64,000 bases of DNA from Phycisphaeraceae bacterium (GTDB taxonomy: Bacteria > Planctomycetota > Phycisphaerae > Phycisphaerales > UBA1924), in NCBI GenBank assembly GCA_019636625.1, contig JAHBXE010000004.1:62001-126000 (forward strand), in the 5' to 3' direction. The notes below the pieces were generated by a model. It did not search any database. It was not told where the DNA came from and worked only from the letters and a program-made list of their open reading frames with translations. A program made the position numbers and the translations under genes. Positions 55,740-63,867 of the stretch are shown one piece after another (the first letter of the stretch is position 1; every line of letters starts with the position of its first letter).

Positions 55740-57563
55740 ATGGCACAGGGCCGTAGCGCGCCGTCGTCGAATCGCACGCTCCCCATGTCGGTCGCCAACA
55801 TGACCTTCATGGTGGATAAGTTGGGAGAGGATTGTGCTCCTCTCCAGTTCGTGCGGGAACTCACACAAAACGCGATCGAGAGCATCCTCAAGTCACCCGG
55901 AAAGAAGGGTGAACTTCGCTGGGATGTCGCCTGGAATCACCAGACTTTGACGGGTCAGACCAAACTTGCCGTGATCGACAACGGCGTGGGCATGACCGGC
56001 GAGGAGATGGTTGAGTACATCAACAAGTTGTCCTCCTCGATGCACGAGCAAAGCCGACACGGCAACTTCGGCGTCGGCGCGAAAATCTCCGCGCTGCCCC
56101 GCAACCCCGAAGGTCTCGTGTATTTGAGTTGGAAGGACGGCGTCGGGTACATCATTCACCTGTGGCGCGACCCGGAGAACAACGAATACGGCTTGAAGCG
56201 CATGAAGCACCCCGACGGGCGCGAAGAATACTGGGGCTACATCGACGACACGCTCAAGCCCGAGCCGATCAAGGAAAACGGGACAATGGTGATCCTTCTC
56301 GGAAAGGAAGAGAAGGAGAACACGATGACTGCCCCGGCGGGCACGCCCATGCCCTCACGCTGGATACTGCGTTACTTGAACACCCGGTATTTCCGATTCC
56401 CTTCCGGTGTGCTGGCCAAGTCGCGCGAAGGATGGGAAAAGGGGCAGTCTGACCGGCACAGTTTCTTGCGAGAAGTCACCGGGCAGAAACCGTGGCTTGA
56501 CCAGAACTCGCAGGCCAAAGGCAATGTCGATTTGACCACGGCCAAGGCTCACTGGTGGATTCTGAAGGAATCGGTGGACGACGATTCGGGCCACTACGCC
56601 GGTGGCGGGCATATCGCCGCGCTCTACCAAGATGAGTTGTACGAGTTGGTTGGGGCGCGTGCCGGTGTCGCTCGTCTGCAAGGTTTTGGGGTCATCTTCG
56701 GCTGCAACCGGGTGGCGATGTACTTGGAGCCCAAGACAGATGCTGGGGTGTCCGTGACCGCCAACATCGCTCGGACGAATCTGCTTTGTGATGGCGAACC
56801 TCTGCCTTGGTCAGATTGGGCCGCCGAGTTCCGCGACAACCTGCCCCAGCCGATCTCCGACCTCATGGAAGAGATCAGCGCCAAGTCCAGTCCTTCAGAT
56901 CACCGCGCCGCGATTCGGGACCGCTTGAAGCGGTTGCGCGAATTGTTCCATTTCAGCAGGTATCGGCCTGCGCAGAACGGCCAGCACCTCATTGACGACG
57001 ACTCGCTTACACCCGGTGGGACGCCGAAACAGAAAGACACTGGCGGCGGCGGCGGTGGCGGCGGCGGCGGGCGTGGCGGTCGCGCTGGCGATGTGTACGC
57101 CCTCTTCCTCGCCACACGCGGCGGCGTGTCGGCGGAGGAAGTGAATAGTCCCGTTGAGCCGGAACGGAAATGGGTGACGGTCGCCGAGGGCACCAGGACG
57201 AAGGGAGACCTCGAAGACCGGGCCGCTCGCTTCCTCCCTGACCAGAATCTTCTGCTCATCAACGGCGACTTCCGCGTCTTCACCGACATGACGGATCGGT
57301 GGGCGAAGAAGTACGTGCAAGTGCCGGGTGCCCGCCCGGCAATCGAACAGGTCGTGCGCGAGTGGTTCGAACAACAGTTGGTCGAGACCGTCATGGGCGC
57401 GATGGCGCTCCGGCAAAGCGGGCGGTGGACACTCGACGAACTCAAACGGTTGTGGGATGAAGAGTCATTGACTGCAGCGGTCTTGCCGCGGTATCACGTT
57501 GACTTTGCCATCAATCGCGGACTCGGTTCCAAACTCGGGACGCTCAAGGAACAGACCGTGTAG
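55740..57563 (+). CDS. GHKL (Hsp90/MutL/histidine-kinase-type) ATPase, probable accessory gene
   Basis: A 607-residue protein from the ATG at 55740, 7 bp after AAGGAG. The N-terminal ATP-binding fold is clear: ELTQNAIES (N box, Glu40-Asn44), AVIDNGVGMTGEEM (G1 box, 80-85), HGNFGVGAKIS (G2 box, 108-117). There is no kinase His, receiver or MutL C-terminal domain, and the remaining 480 residues match no family I recognise. A Gly-run of about 10 (near residue 440) divides it from a C-terminal domain. The base composition looks less GC-rich than its neighbours. Flanking hairpins suggest acquisition as a cassette; the role is unknown, and defence is only one guess. Confidence 0.85.
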   Translation: MAQGRSAPSSNRTLPMSVANMTFMVDKLGEDCAPLQFVRELTQNAIESILKSPGKKGELRWDVAWNHQTLTGQTKLAVIDNGVGMTGEEMVEYINKLSSSMHEQSRHGNFGVGAKISALPRNPEGLVYLSWKDGVGYIIHLWRDPENNEYGLKRMKHPDGREEYWGYIDDTLKPEPIKENGTMVILLGKEEKENTMTAPAGTPMPSRWILRYLNTRYFRFPSGVLAKSREGWEKGQSDRHSFLREVTGQKPWLDQNSQAKGNVDLTTAKAHWWILKESVDDDSGHYAGGGHIAALYQDELYELVGARAGVARLQGFGVIFGCNRVAMYLEPKTDAGVSVTANIARTNLLCDGEPLPWSDWAAEFRDNLPQPISDLMEEISAKSSPSDHRAAIRDRLKRLRELFHFSRYRPAQNGQHLIDDDSLTPGGTPKQKDTGGGGGGGGGGRGGRAGDVYALFLATRGGVSAEEVNSPVEPERKWVTVAEGTRTKGDLEDRAARFLPDQNLLLINGDFRVFTDMTDRWAKKYVQVPGARPAIEQVVREWFEQQLVETVMGAMALRQSGRWTLDELKRLWDEESLTAAVLPRYHVDFAINRGLGSKLGTLKEQTV

Positions 57564-57596
57564 GGGCGGGTGGCACCAAGATGACGACATCTCCTG

Positions 57597-57626
57597 CCAC
57601 CAAGATCGGCTTTGCGATCTTGGTGG
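57597..57626. repeat. Right 30-bp hairpin flanking the GHKL ATPase gene
   Basis: Arms CCACCAAGATCG and CGATCTTGGTGG (perfect 12 bp), loop GCTTTG. It begins 33 bp after the stop codon, so it may also act as terminator. A block GGGTAGGCTCAATGCACTTGC (57647-57667) follows that aligns with GGGTGGGCTTGATGCCACTTGC at 55510-55531. Confidence 0.85.
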
Positions 57627-57730
57627 TTCTTGCCCCCCCATCATGCGGGTAGGCTCAATGCACTTGCGTGATTCCGGGTTGCGACCCGTGGCGCACGAAG
57701 CCGCGGCGGACCGACCCCGAGGCATTCGTC

Positions 57731-57805
57731 GATGAGCCCGGAGCGTAAGTGACGGGTCGGCGGCGCACTCACATACTGACCCGTCGCTTACGCTCCGAGC
57801 TCATC
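57731..57805. repeat. Long inverted repeat of planctomycete REP type
   Basis: 28-bp arms at 57731-57758 and 57778-57805 (starting GATGAGCCCGGAGCGTAAG and ending CTTACGCTCCGAGCTCATC) match at 26 of 28 positions with a 19-nt loop. Similar elements with GAGCCCGGAGCGTAAG are abundant in planctomycete genomes as far as I recall. A further palindrome (CACGGGC...GCCCGTG) lies at 57867-57897, near the clpP end. The rest of the 364-bp gap 57564-57927 shows nothing else. Confidence 0.8.
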
Positions 57806-57866
57806 AAGACGCTGAATCATGCAAGGCCATTTGGACGTCAGGCGGAATGGTTGTTGCGGTGTGCGG

Positions 57867-57897
57867 CACGGGCGTCGGCGAAGCGCCGAAGCCCGTG
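57867..57897. repeat. Palindrome downstream of the first clpP
   Basis: Arms CACGGGCGTCGGCG and CGCCGAAGCCCGTG differ at one position and have a 3-nt loop. It lies 31-61 bp beyond the clpP stop at 57928 on the minus strand and lacks a clear U tail, so it is either a weak terminator or a repeat. Confidence 0.6.
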
Positions 57898-57927
57898 GCA
57901 CGAGAAGCCGGTGCCTCTCAGGGGAGG

Positions 57928-58557
57928 TTATTCCTCGTCGGCTTCGCGCTTGCGCTCGATGACGGGCATGCGGGAGAGGACCTTGTCGATCAGGCCGTAC
58001 TCGAGCATTTCCTTGTCGTCGAGCCACTTGTTCCGGTCGCAGTCCGCGGCGATGCGGTCGCGGGTCTGGCCGGTCTGGTTGGCGTAGATTTCATAGAGGC
58101 GGTCGCGGATGCGGAGCATTTCGCGGGCTTCGATCTCGAGGTCGGTCGCCTGGCCCTCGAGCACGCCGCCGATGAGGGGCTGGTGCATGAGGTTGCGGCT
58201 GTTGGCCAGGGCGAAGCGCTTGCCCTTGGCGCCGCTGGTGGCGATGAGGCTGCCCATGCTGGCGGCCTGGCCGATGATGTACGTGCAGACATCGGGCTGG
58301 ATGAAGTTCATCGTGTCGATCATCGCGAGGCCGGCCGAGACACTGCCGCCGGGGCTGTTGACGTAGAGGTGGATGTCGCTCTTGGCATCCTCGTTGGCAA
58401 GGAAGAGGAGCTGCGCGATCACCAGGTTGGCGACGTCGTCGTCGACCGGGCCGCCCAGGAAGATGATCCGGTCCTTGAGCAGGCGGGAGTAGATATCGAA
58501 GGCCCGCTCGCCGCGGCCGGACTTCTCGATCACGATGGGAACCAGATGGCCTGACAT
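57928..58557 (-). CDS. clpP: ATP-dependent Clp protease proteolytic subunit (first paralogue)
   Basis: A 209-residue serine peptidase that forms the tetradecameric barrel used by ClpX/ClpA. Catalytic Ser100 (GQAASMGS), His125 (NLMHQP) and Asp174 (ADCDRNKWL) are all present. [21 protein letters not shown] is the typical strand. The ATG at 58557 ([27 protein letters not shown]) matches known starts; a longer frame is less likely. It is transcribed after the second clpP with 114 bp between. No clpX is in the window. Confidence 0.94.
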   Translation of the reverse strand: MSGHLVPIVIEKSGRGERAFDIYSRLLKDRIIFLGGPVDDDVANLVIAQLLFLANEDAKSDIHLYVNSPGGSVSAGLAMIDTMNFIQPDVCTYIIGQAASMGSLIATSGAKGKRFALANSRNLMHQPLIGGVLEGQATDLEIEAREMLRIRDRLYEIYANQTGQTRDRIAADCDRNKWLDDKEMLEYGLIDKVLSRMPVIERKREADEE

Positions 58558-58671
58558 GGTGTTCTCACATTTCCACAGGGCCAGGTGCTTGCATGGCCGC
58601 ATGCTGTGCTTCAGGTCGATTCAACTCCGACGGTGGCCGTGTAGCGTGGCGCCACACGGCCCGGTCGTTCA

Positions 58672-59250
58672 TCACTTCTTCGGGGGCTCGCTGAGGACCT
58701 CATCGACGAGGCCGTAGCTCTTGGCCTGCTGGGCGTCGAAGTACTTGTCTCGTTCGGCGTCGCGCTTGATCTGTTCGACGGCCTGGCCGGTGTGGTCGGA
58801 CAGGATGCGGTTGAGTTCGTTCTTGGCCTTGATGATCTGCTCGGCCTGAATGCGGATGTCCTCGGCCTGTCCGCCGACGCCGCCGAAAGGCTGGTGGATC
58901 ATGACCTTGGCATGGGGGAGGATGAAGCGTTTGCCCTTGGCGCCCGCCGCGAGGAGCACCGCGCCGCCGCTGTAGGCGCGGCCGATGCAGAAGGTGCTGA
59001 CGGAGGAAGAGAGGAATCGCATGGTGTCGTAGATGGCAAGGGTGTCATCCACGGCGCCGCCGGGGGAGTTGATGTAAAGGCTGATGTCGGCGCCGCGCTT
59101 CTGGTTTTCGAGGTAGAGCATTTGCATCATCACCCGGGCGGCGGAGGCGTGGTTGATCTCGCCGATCAGGAAGACGATGCGATTCTCGAGCAGAAGCTCG
59201 TCGATGGTCATTTCGCGGGTGCGCTGGTATGTCACGCTGGCCATGCTCAT
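58672..59250 (-). CDS. ClpP-family protease subunit (second, divergent paralogue)
   Basis: A 192-residue ClpP-like protein from the ATG at 59250, with GGGAG upstream. The triad residues are kept: Ser94 (GRAYSGGAVLL), His119 (VMIHQPFGG) and Asp168 (AERDKYF). The nucleophile context is AYSGG instead of ASMG, and the N-terminus (TYQRTREMTIDELLLENRIVFLIGEI) differs from the first paralogue, so it may form a hetero-oligomeric barrel. An ATG at 59244 is also possible. It is immediately upstream of the first clpP on the same strand. Confidence 0.92.
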   Translation of the reverse strand: MSMASVTYQRTREMTIDELLLENRIVFLIGEINHASAARVMMQMLYLENQKRGADISLYINSPGGAVDDTLAIYDTMRFLSSSVSTFCIGRAYSGGAVLLAAGAKGKRFILPHAKVMIHQPFGGVGGQAEDIRIQAEQIIKAKNELNRILSDHTGQAVEQIKRDAERDKYFDAQQAKSYGLVDEVLSEPPKK

Positions 59251-59413
59251 CTCGGGTTTCTCCCGGCTGCTCGATTCTTGCCAGGGTTTTGTTCGTGCCC
59301 TTCCGGAATCGTTGTTTCCCACATCGGGCCGATCCGCGGTCGGGATAAGTGCGGCAAGTGGGGTGCCACACGTCGGGGCGCCGGTCCCCAGCGTGGCCCC
59401 TCGTGTGTAACGC

Positions 59414-59983
59414 TCACGCGGGACTGGGGTTCGGTTGCTTCTTCGGTGACGGTCGCGTGGCCGGGGGCAGCAGTCCAATGAAAAGGCTGAGGACGCCCAA
59501 TCCCATCAGCCACGGTCGGATGGTGTCAGAACCGGTCCAGCGCTCGAGCAGGGAATCGACTTTCTGCCGTTCCGGCAGTCGCGCCAAGGCCGGCTCCAGC
59601 GCCCCGAACACCGAGGCGTCCGTTACCCCCCCCACTCCAGTTGCGCTTCCCCCCAATCCTCCACTGTGCAGGATCGTCGTTTCCGGAATCACGGACCGGT
59701 TCTTGGGGATCTGATTGAGCTGGCTGGCCGCCAGGGCCAGCACCAAGGCTGGCTCCTCGCGCTTCAAGGCGGCGAGGTAGTCCTCGTAGCTTGATCGCCG
59801 CGCCAGCTTGTGGTCCTCGATGGCCAGGGCCCGGTCGCGCTGCATCTGCACCTCGGCGAGATCGCCGGCAGCGGGGATGAGGGTGGCGGCGGCGACGACG
59901 CCGATTCCAGCGAGAACGAACAGCCACCCCGGATCCAGCAGCGCGATGGGCGCGCGATCACCATTGGCCGAGTGCGACTCCAC
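59414..59983 (-). CDS. Hypothetical membrane protein with two helices (189 aa)
   Basis: A 189-residue protein with a GTG start. Helix one is at about 18-38 (PGWLFVLAGIGVVAAATLIPA), followed by a charged, helical middle (EVQMQRDRALAIEDHKLARRSSYEDYLAALKREEPALVLALAASQL) and a Gly/Thr/Ser-rich part, then helix two near the end (IRPWLMGLGVLSLFIGLLPPA). The middle probably lies in the periplasm. No family is recognised. The next gene on this strand is the second clpP. Confidence 0.68.
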   Translation of the reverse strand: MESHSANGDRAPIALLDPGWLFVLAGIGVVAAATLIPAAGDLAEVQMQRDRALAIEDHKLARRSSYEDYLAALKREEPALVLALAASQLNQIPKNRSVIPETTILHSGGLGGSATGVGGVTDASVFGALEPALARLPERQKVDSLLERWTGSDTIRPWLMGLGVLSLFIGLLPPATRPSPKKQPNPSPA

Positions 59984-60020
59984 GCCATCTCTATCGGATG
60001 AAACGCCCGATCCGGGTCAA

Positions 60021-61553
60021 CTACCGGCGCGGGCCGTCGTGCGACAGCAGGCGAACCGCCGCGGCGGCGACCTCGGTGAGTTCGGTGTGCCGGAGGGGGC
60101 GGCTCGGGTCATTGGCGAGCAGGACGAGGGTGAACACCCGCCCATCGTGCCGTTCCAGGACCCACGCCATGGAGAGAATTCCCGGCTCGGAGCCGGCCTT
60201 GATCCCGGCCGAGGTCCACCGGCCGGACCCGACATCATCCAGGGCGTCGGTCATGCGGAGCGCCCGGGCGAGGGGGGACATGCCGGGTTGCTGCGACGTC
60301 GCGAGCAGGTCCGCCAGCATGCGCGAGACATCGTCCGCCGTCGCGAAGTAACCGATTCGCTCGACCTCGAACGGCAAGCGCCAGTTCGCCGCGGCGGAGA
60401 GGCTGGGCAGGGAGCGGTCGACCAGGCCCTCGAGCTGGAGCAGCGAGGCGCGGCCCTGTTCATCCGCCGCGGCGTAGCGAGCGGGGAGGGAACGGTCGTG
60501 GCCGAGCTTGATCCGGAAGTACTCCATGGAGGCGAGGAACGGGCGGTTCCGCTCGGGCACGGAGTTGAAGCGTTCGAGGTAAGCGTGGATCGTGTTTCGC
60601 CCGGCCCGGGCGAAGAGGTGGTCGAACGCGGTGGTGTCGCCCCAGCCGTTCCACCCGCCGCCGCCCAGGAGCAGCGTCATGTATTGCACCAGCGGGAACT
60701 CGGTTTCCTCCGGTTCGAGCTGCATCCGCCCGCCCATGAGGCTCTTGAGTTGATCATCGATCGGCAGCGCCTCATCCCAGCGGAGCGACCCGGCCTTGAC
60801 CAGTTCCGTGATCGCGCCGGCGATGTACAGGCTCGAAAGGCCGCCGATGGCGCGGGGTGCATCGGCGCGGAACACGTGCACCGGCCGCGGCCCGTCGTCG
60901 CCCACCTCGCTGGCCGCGAGGCTGGTGCCGGGTCCCAGCTCCGAGAGTCGCTGATCGATGAGGGACCATTCGGCGAGATCGCCCGGGCGGTAGTTCTGCA
61001 CGGCGGTGAGGGACAGGGATGAAATCTTGCCGAAGCGGTCCGTTGAAAGGCGGAGGCGCGAGTAGCGGCCGGATGTCTTTCCGTGCAACACGGCGGTGAT
61101 CGTGCTGAGCGTGGAGTCCTCCACGGCCTGCACTTCCGCCGGTCCATCGGCGAACTCATCGCGGCGCCACTGCTCGAGCGCGGCGCGCAGGTTGGATTCG
61201 CTGGTCCGGCGGAAGAACGACTCGGCAAAGGCCGAATCGAGACGGCGCGTGGTTCCCCCGCTGAGCACAGCGCAGAGGTATTCAAGCTGCTTGCCCGACG
61301 CGGTCTGCGGGACAACGACCGATGGCGCGGCGGCGGGTTGACGCTCCGCGAAGCGGTCCGGGACCGGGGTTTCCGCAACGGACCGCCGCCCGAAGAGGCG
61401 CGTGCTGGGGCGGGCGGGCTCGGCCCGACCGGTCTGCTGGGCCCGCGTTTCCAGCGAAAGGCGGCTGGTGGCGTCCGGGTCGCTGGTGGCGACGCAGGCA
61501 CCTAGGCACAGGGCCACTCCGGCACACACTACGCGAACGATCGCTTTCCGCAT
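60021..61553 (-). CDS. Beta-lactamase-fold lipoprotein with incomplete catalytic motifs
   Basis: A 510-residue protein. The signal MRKAIVRVVCAGVALCLGAC has the lipobox L-G-A-C (Cys20). The N-terminal 190 residues are not conserved; then follows a serine beta-lactamase/DD-peptidase-like domain. Where class A enzymes have S-x-x-K, this one reads S240-S-L-Y243, so the general-base Lys is missing. The KTG-like motif reads K-A-G (AGIKAGSEPG). It is probably not a beta-lactamase; it may bind cell-wall or sugar ligands. AGGA precedes the ATG. It is upstream of the membrane protein at 59414-59983. Confidence 0.8.
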   Translation of the reverse strand: MRKAIVRVVCAGVALCLGACVATSDPDATSRLSLETRAQQTGRAEPARPSTRLFGRRSVAETPVPDRFAERQPAAAPSVVVPQTASGKQLEYLCAVLSGGTTRRLDSAFAESFFRRTSESNLRAALEQWRRDEFADGPAEVQAVEDSTLSTITAVLHGKTSGRYSRLRLSTDRFGKISSLSLTAVQNYRPGDLAEWSLIDQRLSELGPGTSLAASEVGDDGPRPVHVFRADAPRAIGGLSSLYIAGAITELVKAGSLRWDEALPIDDQLKSLMGGRMQLEPEETEFPLVQYMTLLLGGGGWNGWGDTTAFDHLFARAGRNTIHAYLERFNSVPERNRPFLASMEYFRIKLGHDRSLPARYAAADEQGRASLLQLEGLVDRSLPSLSAAANWRLPFEVERIGYFATADDVSRMLADLLATSQQPGMSPLARALRMTDALDDVGSGRWTSAGIKAGSEPGILSMAWVLERHDGRVFTLVLLANDPSRPLRHTELTEVAAAAVRLLSHDGPRR

Positions 61554-61691
61554 CGGAGGATCCTGGGGCCGTCGCCGCGGCGTGCGCCGCCTTGTGGGGT
61601 GTCCACCCGGGAAAGGGCAGGGAGCAACGGGGGGCCCGTGGCGTCTGGCGGGGGAGCATATTCACCGCGCGTGCCCGCCCGCAACAGCTTC

Positions 61692-61697
61692 TACACT
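61692..61697 (+). promoter_or_regulatory. Putative -10 box (TACACT) before the ketosynthase gene
   Basis: TACACT lies 9 nt ahead of the ATG at 61707 without a ribosome binding site, matching the near-leaderless pattern of miaA and the ComEA-like gene. Confidence 0.3.
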
Positions 61698-61706
61698 TGA
61701 CCGTCC

Positions 61707-63077
61707 ATGCGTCGGCGCACAGTCATAACGGGAATCGGCACGGTCAGCGGCCTGGGGACCGGGGTCGAGGCGCTCTGGCAGGGCTTGTCCGCGGGGCGAT
61801 CGGCCTTGAAGCCGATCCGGGCCTTTGATGCTTCGGGGTTCGTGTGCCGCCTGGGCGGTGAGGCCGCGGACTTCACGGGCGCCAAGGACTTCGTGCCCAA
61901 GTCGTACCGGAAGGCCGTGAAGGTGATGGCCCGAGACTCGGAGCTGGCCGTCGCCGGGGCCAAGCTGGCGGTGGACGATGCCAGGCTCGTGACGCGCGGC
62001 ACGCTGCCCGAGGATTCCGCGGAGAAGACGTCGTACCCCTCGGGTCGGCTCGGGTGCCAGATCGGCGCGGGGTTGATCGCGGCGGAGACGGCGGAACTGT
62101 CCATGGCGATGGCGACGGCGAAGGTCGGTCCTGCCGAGAGCCCGTCGCTGGACTTGAAGGCCTGGGGCACGGGCGAAGGGGGCGCGGGCGCCATGAACAA
62201 CCTGCCCCCGCTGTGGATGCTCAAGTACCTGCCCAACATGCTGGCCTGTCATGTGACCATCATTCACGGCGCGGAAGGTCCTTCGAACACCATCACATGC
62301 GCCGAGGCCAGCGGTCTGTTGTCGATCGGGGAGTCGGCCCGTGTCATCGAGCGGGGCGATGCCGACGCGTGCTTTTCCGGAGGGGCGGAGTCAAAGATCA
62401 CGCTCATGGGCCTGCTCCGCATGCAGCTTGCGGGGCGTCTGGCGCCATCGGGAGATATCGAGGACGGTGGTTCGCTCGTGCGCCCGTACGACCCGCGCTC
62501 GGGCGGGACGATCATGGGAGAAGGGGCGGGAATTCTCATTCTGGAGGAAGCCTCCGCCGCGGCGGGCCGTGGAGCGAGGGTGTACGCCGAGGTGGCTGGG
62601 TTCGGGGCGTCCCATTCCGATGCGATGGATGTGCTCGCGGGGGACACGGCCGGCCCGCTGGTGTACGACGATGAGGGGATCCGCTTCGCGGTGGAGAATG
62701 CGCTGGAGGATGCGGGGCTCGACGCCGGTGACATCGATGCCATCGTGCCGCACGCGACGGGAGTGCCCGCGGCCGATGCGCGAGAGCTGGGGGCGTTTCG
62801 CGCGGTGTTTGGTTCCCGCCTTTCGTCGGTGCCGCTCGTGACGCTGGCTCCCGTGGTCGGGGATTGTGCGGCAGCGCAGGGCGGTCTGTCCGCTGCGGTG
62901 GCGGCTCTGTGCCTTCACCATCAGCGGCTTCCGGCCCGGATCCACGCGGGGACGCACCATCCGGACATCCAGGCCGGCGCCTTCCCGGGCGGGAGTGCGA
63001 CGTTGCGCCATATCCTCGTGCTGAACAGTTCGCTGGGCGGACAGAACGCCGCCATCATCCTGCGTGCCGCGGGATGA
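61707..63077 (+). CDS. Atypical beta-ketoacyl-ACP synthase (KAS II-like)
   Basis: A 456-residue thiolase-fold condensing enzyme. The N-terminal RRTVITGIGTVSGLGTGVEALWQGL is KAS II-like. Active-site Cys198 is in NTITCAEASGLLSIG. The first catalytic His349 is kept (IVPHATGVPAADARE), but the second is replaced by Asp386 (APVVGDCAAAQGG for the usual GHTLGAAG). This is neither a normal KAS (C-H-H) nor a chain-length factor (Cys to Gln). It is probably an acyl-binding or specialised decarboxylating enzyme. It lies upstream of a GxxExxY protein and a second KAS gene, both on this strand. Confidence 0.88.
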   Translation: MRRRTVITGIGTVSGLGTGVEALWQGLSAGRSALKPIRAFDASGFVCRLGGEAADFTGAKDFVPKSYRKAVKVMARDSELAVAGAKLAVDDARLVTRGTLPEDSAEKTSYPSGRLGCQIGAGLIAAETAELSMAMATAKVGPAESPSLDLKAWGTGEGGAGAMNNLPPLWMLKYLPNMLACHVTIIHGAEGPSNTITCAEASGLLSIGESARVIERGDADACFSGGAESKITLMGLLRMQLAGRLAPSGDIEDGGSLVRPYDPRSGGTIMGEGAGILILEEASAAAGRGARVYAEVAGFGASHSDAMDVLAGDTAGPLVYDDEGIRFAVENALEDAGLDAGDIDAIVPHATGVPAADARELGAFRAVFGSRLSSVPLVTLAPVVGDCAAAQGGLSAAVAALCLHHQRLPARIHAGTHHPDIQAGAFPGGSATLRHILVLNSSLGGQNAAIILRAAG

Positions 63078-63138
63078 GCGAGACCCACCCTTTGTGGCCT
63101 TTCCCAAGGCCCTACACCCCCTTCCCCAGGAGACGCCC

Positions 63139-63744
63139 ATGCACGACCGCGACTACGACCGGAACTACAACCGCCGTTCCTCCTACCACGACCGCCGCGA
63201 CGACCGGCGGGATGACCGCCGCGATGACCGGGGCGGACGGGGCGAGCGTCGCGGCACGCCGCTTTCCGATCTTGACCCCGCGCTGACCGAGGTGAGCCGC
63301 AAGGTCATCGGGTGCGCCATCGAGGTCCACATGGAGCTCGGGCCCGGCTACGAGGAGTCCATCTATTCCAAGGCGTTGCAGATGGAACTCGACCGCGAGG
63401 GCGTGAAGTACTCCGTGGCGCACCCGTTCCCGGTGTACTTCGATGAGAAGGAAATTGGCCGGACGATCGCGGACCTGTGGGTGGGCGACCGGTTCATCGT
63501 GGAGATCATGGCCCGGCCGGGGGAGATCGGCTCGTACGAGCGGGCGGCGCTTCGCGCGCAGCTCCGTGCGGCGGATGTCGAGCTCGGCCTGATCATCAAC
63601 TTCGGCGAGCGGCGGTTGAAGGACGGTCTTGTGCGTGTGCTCAACCCCGACAAGCTCAACGAGCTCAAGGGCGAAGGCGAGGACGACTACGAGGATGAGC
63701 CCGCCGAGGGCGGCGAGCCGGCCCACGGCGAGCAGCAGGCCTGA
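63139..63744 (+). CDS. GxxExxY-family protein with Arg/Asp-rich N-terminus
   Basis: A 201-residue protein from the ATG at 63139, with AGGAG about 7 bp upstream. Residues 1-45 are a low-complexity DRDYDRNYNRR and RRDDRRDD repeat. The GxxExxY signature GPGYEESIY follows the helix VSRKVIGCAIEVHMEL, and GLIINFGERRLKDGLVRVLNP is the family C-terminus. GxxExxY proteins share a nuclease-like fold but their role is unknown. The last 30 residues are acidic. It sits between two ketosynthase genes. Confidence 0.85.
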   Translation: MHDRDYDRNYNRRSSYHDRRDDRRDDRRDDRGGRGERRGTPLSDLDPALTEVSRKVIGCAIEVHMELGPGYEESIYSKALQMELDREGVKYSVAHPFPVYFDEKEIGRTIADLWVGDRFIVEIMARPGEIGSYERAALRAQLRAADVELGLIINFGERRLKDGLVRVLNPDKLNELKGEGEDDYEDEPAEGGEPAHGEQQA

Positions 63745-63755
63745 GAGCGGCCGCC

Positions 63756-63857
63756 ATGGGCGCGATCCTCTTCTGCGTTCTCCTGTTCTACATCCTGCTG
63801 CGGATCGCGTTCATCGTGAGGTACGGCAAGAACGACAGCATCAATGGCCGAAAGTAG
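63756..63857 (+). CDS. Tiny single-pass membrane protein (33 aa)
   Basis: A 33-residue frame [33 protein letters not shown]: one hydrophobic helix and a short basic tail. It lies 11 bp after the GxxExxY gene and 10 bp before the next ketosynthase start, which is the spacing of genes in an operon. No strong ribosome binding site is seen (GAGAG 11 bp upstream), so it is tentative. Confidence 0.4.
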   Translation: MGAILFCVLLFYILLRIAFIVRYGKNDSINGRK

Positions 63858-63867
63858 CGGAGAGTCC

